This document shows positions 5,677 through 6,789 of a DNA stretch of 6,789 nucleotides, one piece after another. The notes under the pieces are model-generated. The model was not told the DNA's origin, did not search any database, and saw only the letters and a list, made by a program, of their open reading frames with translations. Made by a program: the position numbers and the translations under genes. The stretch spans positions 1 to 6,789 of the forward strand of contig JACQVT010000221.1 in assembly GCA_016209665.1 (NCBI GenBank), read 5' to 3'. Positions within the stretch are counted from its first letter, which is position 1. Each line of letters opens with the position of its first letter. The DNA is from Planctomycetota bacterium. GTDB lineage: Bacteria > Planctomycetota > Phycisphaerae > UBA1845 > PWPN01.

Positions 5677-6789
5677 ATGCCGCCTGCTCCCCCCAGCGCC
5701 GCCCAACCCCTGACATGGCGACGCCTCGCCGCCGGCATTCTGCTCCTGACGCTCCTGACCGCTGTCCTGTATGGCCGGTCGATCAGCGGCGGTCTGGTCC
5801 TCGACGACCACAACCACCGGGCTGAGCTGCGCGACGGAAACTGGTCGTTCCGGTCGCTCGTCGAGGCCTCGCACCTCGGCGGGACCCACCGGCGAGTCCA
5901 GATGTGGTGGCAGCACGACGCCGACCTGTACTTCTTCCGGCCGCTGGCGTTTCTCATCATAAGGGCCACCTATGTCGCCGGCGGCTGGCGTCCGGAGGTG
6001 ATGCACGTCGCCTCGCTGGCCTGGGGTGTCATTTGTGCGACCCTCGTGTTCGCCCTGGCCTGGCGGGCGACCGGCCGGTTCGGCTGGGCTCTGTTTGCCG
6101 CCGTCGTCTTCGTGATGCACCCCAACAACTTCCTTGCCCCGCGCTGGGTCGCCTGCCAGAACGAGCAGATGGCCGCCGCCTTCACGCTGGCCGCCCTGCT
6201 GACTTACGGCTACTACTCGGGCTGGTGGCCGAGCGCATCCACCGCATCGCCGACCGGCCGGCTCGTCGCCCTGCTGGCCGCGTTGGCGTGCTATGTCGCG
6301 GCCCTTGGCTGCCGCGAGTCCGCCATCATCCTGCCGGCCATTCTGCTGGCGGGCGACCTCGCCACTCGTGGACGAACCGCAGGCACAACACCGGCCGGTG
6401 AAATACCTCGCCGATCTCCGCGCGTCGCAGCGTACCTTTGCTTCGCCGCCATTGCGGTGGCCTATTTGCTTGTGCGCCGGCACATGCTTGGCCCGGTGAC
6501 GATCCCGGATCGACCGTATGCCTGGCCGCCGGGCGAGCCCGGCTTCCTTGGATTCATCCTCGACAAGTTCGTGTACTACGTCATCGGCCTCTGGGCGTAC
6601 ATCCCGATCGTCGGGTTCGCCGGCCAACAGCAGATGCACGCCCACCCCGCCGTTTTCTACGGCCTGTTTGCCCTCATCGTCATCGTCTGGACGACGATCC
6701 TCATCGCCAGCCGCCCTCCGAAGCCTGCCATGCGATCGTCGATGCTGGATTTACGATCCTGGATTTGGCCGCGGCTCTCTGATCCCCGC
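5677..6789 (+). CDS. Polytopic membrane protein, GT-C / TMTC-like glycosyltransferase (5' part, runs off the window)
   Basis: From ATG 5677, 371 codons stay open to the window edge with no stop. The first transmembrane segment is at about 15-33. It is followed by VLDDHNH (41-47), whose acidic pair D43-D44 sits where GT-C glycosyltransferases keep their catalytic Asp/Glu. Next come YFFRPLAF (85-92), HPNNF (148-152) before QNEQMAAAF (161-169), and CRESAIILPAILLAGDL (212-228). This order resembles TMTC-type O-mannosyltransferase relatives (RPL, HP, GRxD and KE blocks). Further hydrophobic segments lie at about 111-129, 135-147, 166-180, 195-210, 252-268, 298-316 and 327-345. Such enzymes transfer sugars from polyprenyl-phosphate donors on the outer face of the membrane. 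The last 25 or so residues are hydrophilic and coincide with a 7-bp periodicity. There is no Shine-Dalgarno; TATCGT lies 7 nt before the ATG. The coding assignment is good; the enzymatic role is tentative. Confidence 0.75.
   Translation, partial: MPPAPPSAAQPLTWRRLAAGILLLTLLTAVLYGRSISGGLVLDDHNHRAELRDGNWSFRSLVEASHLGGTHRRVQMWWQHDADLYFFRPLAFLIIRATYVAGGWRPEVMHVASLAWGVICATLVFALAWRATGRFGWALFAAVVFVMHPNNFLAPRWVACQNEQMAAAFTLAALLTYGYYSGWWPSASTASPTGRLVALLAALACYVAALGCRESAIILPAILLAGDLATRGRTAGTTPAGEIPRRSPRVAAYLCFAAIAVAYLLVRRHMLGPVTIPDRPYAWPPGEPGFLGFILDKFVYYVIGLWAYIPIVGFAGQQQMHAHPAVFYGLFALIVIVWTTILIASRPPKPAMRSSMLDLRSWIWPRLSDPR
6734..6768. repeat. Weak heptamer array E (GATNNNN) inside the membrane-protein gene
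   Basis: Five successive 7-bp units begin with GAT at 6734, 6741, 6748, 6755 and 6762. The second and fourth share CTG at their ends, and CTGGATTT recurs exactly 14 bp apart. Only three of seven positions are fixed, so this is weaker than the other arrays. It lies in frame within a hydrophilic stretch after a transmembrane segment and adds no stop codon to the reading frame. Confidence 0.4.

Noticed and set aside
5432..5825. Two overlapping plus-strand open frames of about 93 and 105 codons
   Set aside because: They are composed of promoter DNA, the palindromic element and heptamer repeats, have no start signal and no recognisable protein character.
5644..6645. Minus-strand open frame of 333 codons opposite the membrane-protein gene
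   Set aside because: The protein is Gly/Arg/Asp/Gln-rich low complexity. The plus-strand frame from 5677 has transmembrane segments and GT-C-like motifs and stays open to the edge.

Overview
The window looks like chromosomal DNA of a GC-rich, Gram-negative-type bacterium. Codon use is GC-rich, some genes lack a Shine-Dalgarno sequence, and a DUF89 subfamily II phosphatase and a TMTC-like membrane glycosyltransferase are present. These traits together suggest Planctomycetota or a relative, but that is an inference from gene style and no marker gene fixes the taxon.

Layout. At the left edge is the last 23 codons of an unidentified plus-strand gene, followed 6 nt later by a complete polysaccharide/O-antigen-type flippase (80-1744). 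This is probably the end of a surface-glycan operon. It converges on a minus-strand run that reads from right to left: guaA (5451-3904, GMP synthase), a CbiX/SirB-type chelatase (3801-3376), a YbgC/4HBT hotdog thioesterase (3372-2983) and a DUF89 subfamily II metal-dependent phosphatase (2834-1773). The chelatase and thioesterase are 3 nt apart and clearly co-transcribed. The other two joints are occupied by repeats. Divergent from guaA, a plus-strand integral membrane protein with GT-C/TMTC-like features begins at 5677 and runs off the right edge without a stop.

The unusual content lies between the genes. Every spacer longer than 30 bp within the minus-strand run, and the divergent spacer, carries degenerate tandem repeats with a strict 7-bp period, in three sequence flavours. 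Reading one strand, these are TGGAGAN/TGAGAAT at 2851-3007, TGANAGC at 3806-3896 and TGAGAAG at 5626-5657. Two of the arrays occur as facing inverted copies that could fold into long hairpins. A weaker fourth 7-bp periodicity (GATNNNN) lies inside the last gene at 6734-6768. The array upstream of the glycosyltransferase appears to be interrupted by a 122-bp, almost wholly palindromic, non-coding element (5504-5625). It has perfect 13-bp terminal inverted repeats abutted by a 9-bp direct duplication, the architecture of a MITE.

How the genes fit together. GuaA is housekeeping nucleotide synthesis and has a near-consensus promoter placed so that its mRNA would start at or next to the ATG (leaderless). 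The chelatase, thioesterase and DUF89 phosphatase do not form a recognised single pathway. The thioesterase and the phosphatase may both touch coenzyme A metabolism, because PanK4-type DUF89 proteins act on phosphopantetheine compounds, but that link is inference. I did not see a defence, CRISPR or secretion system.
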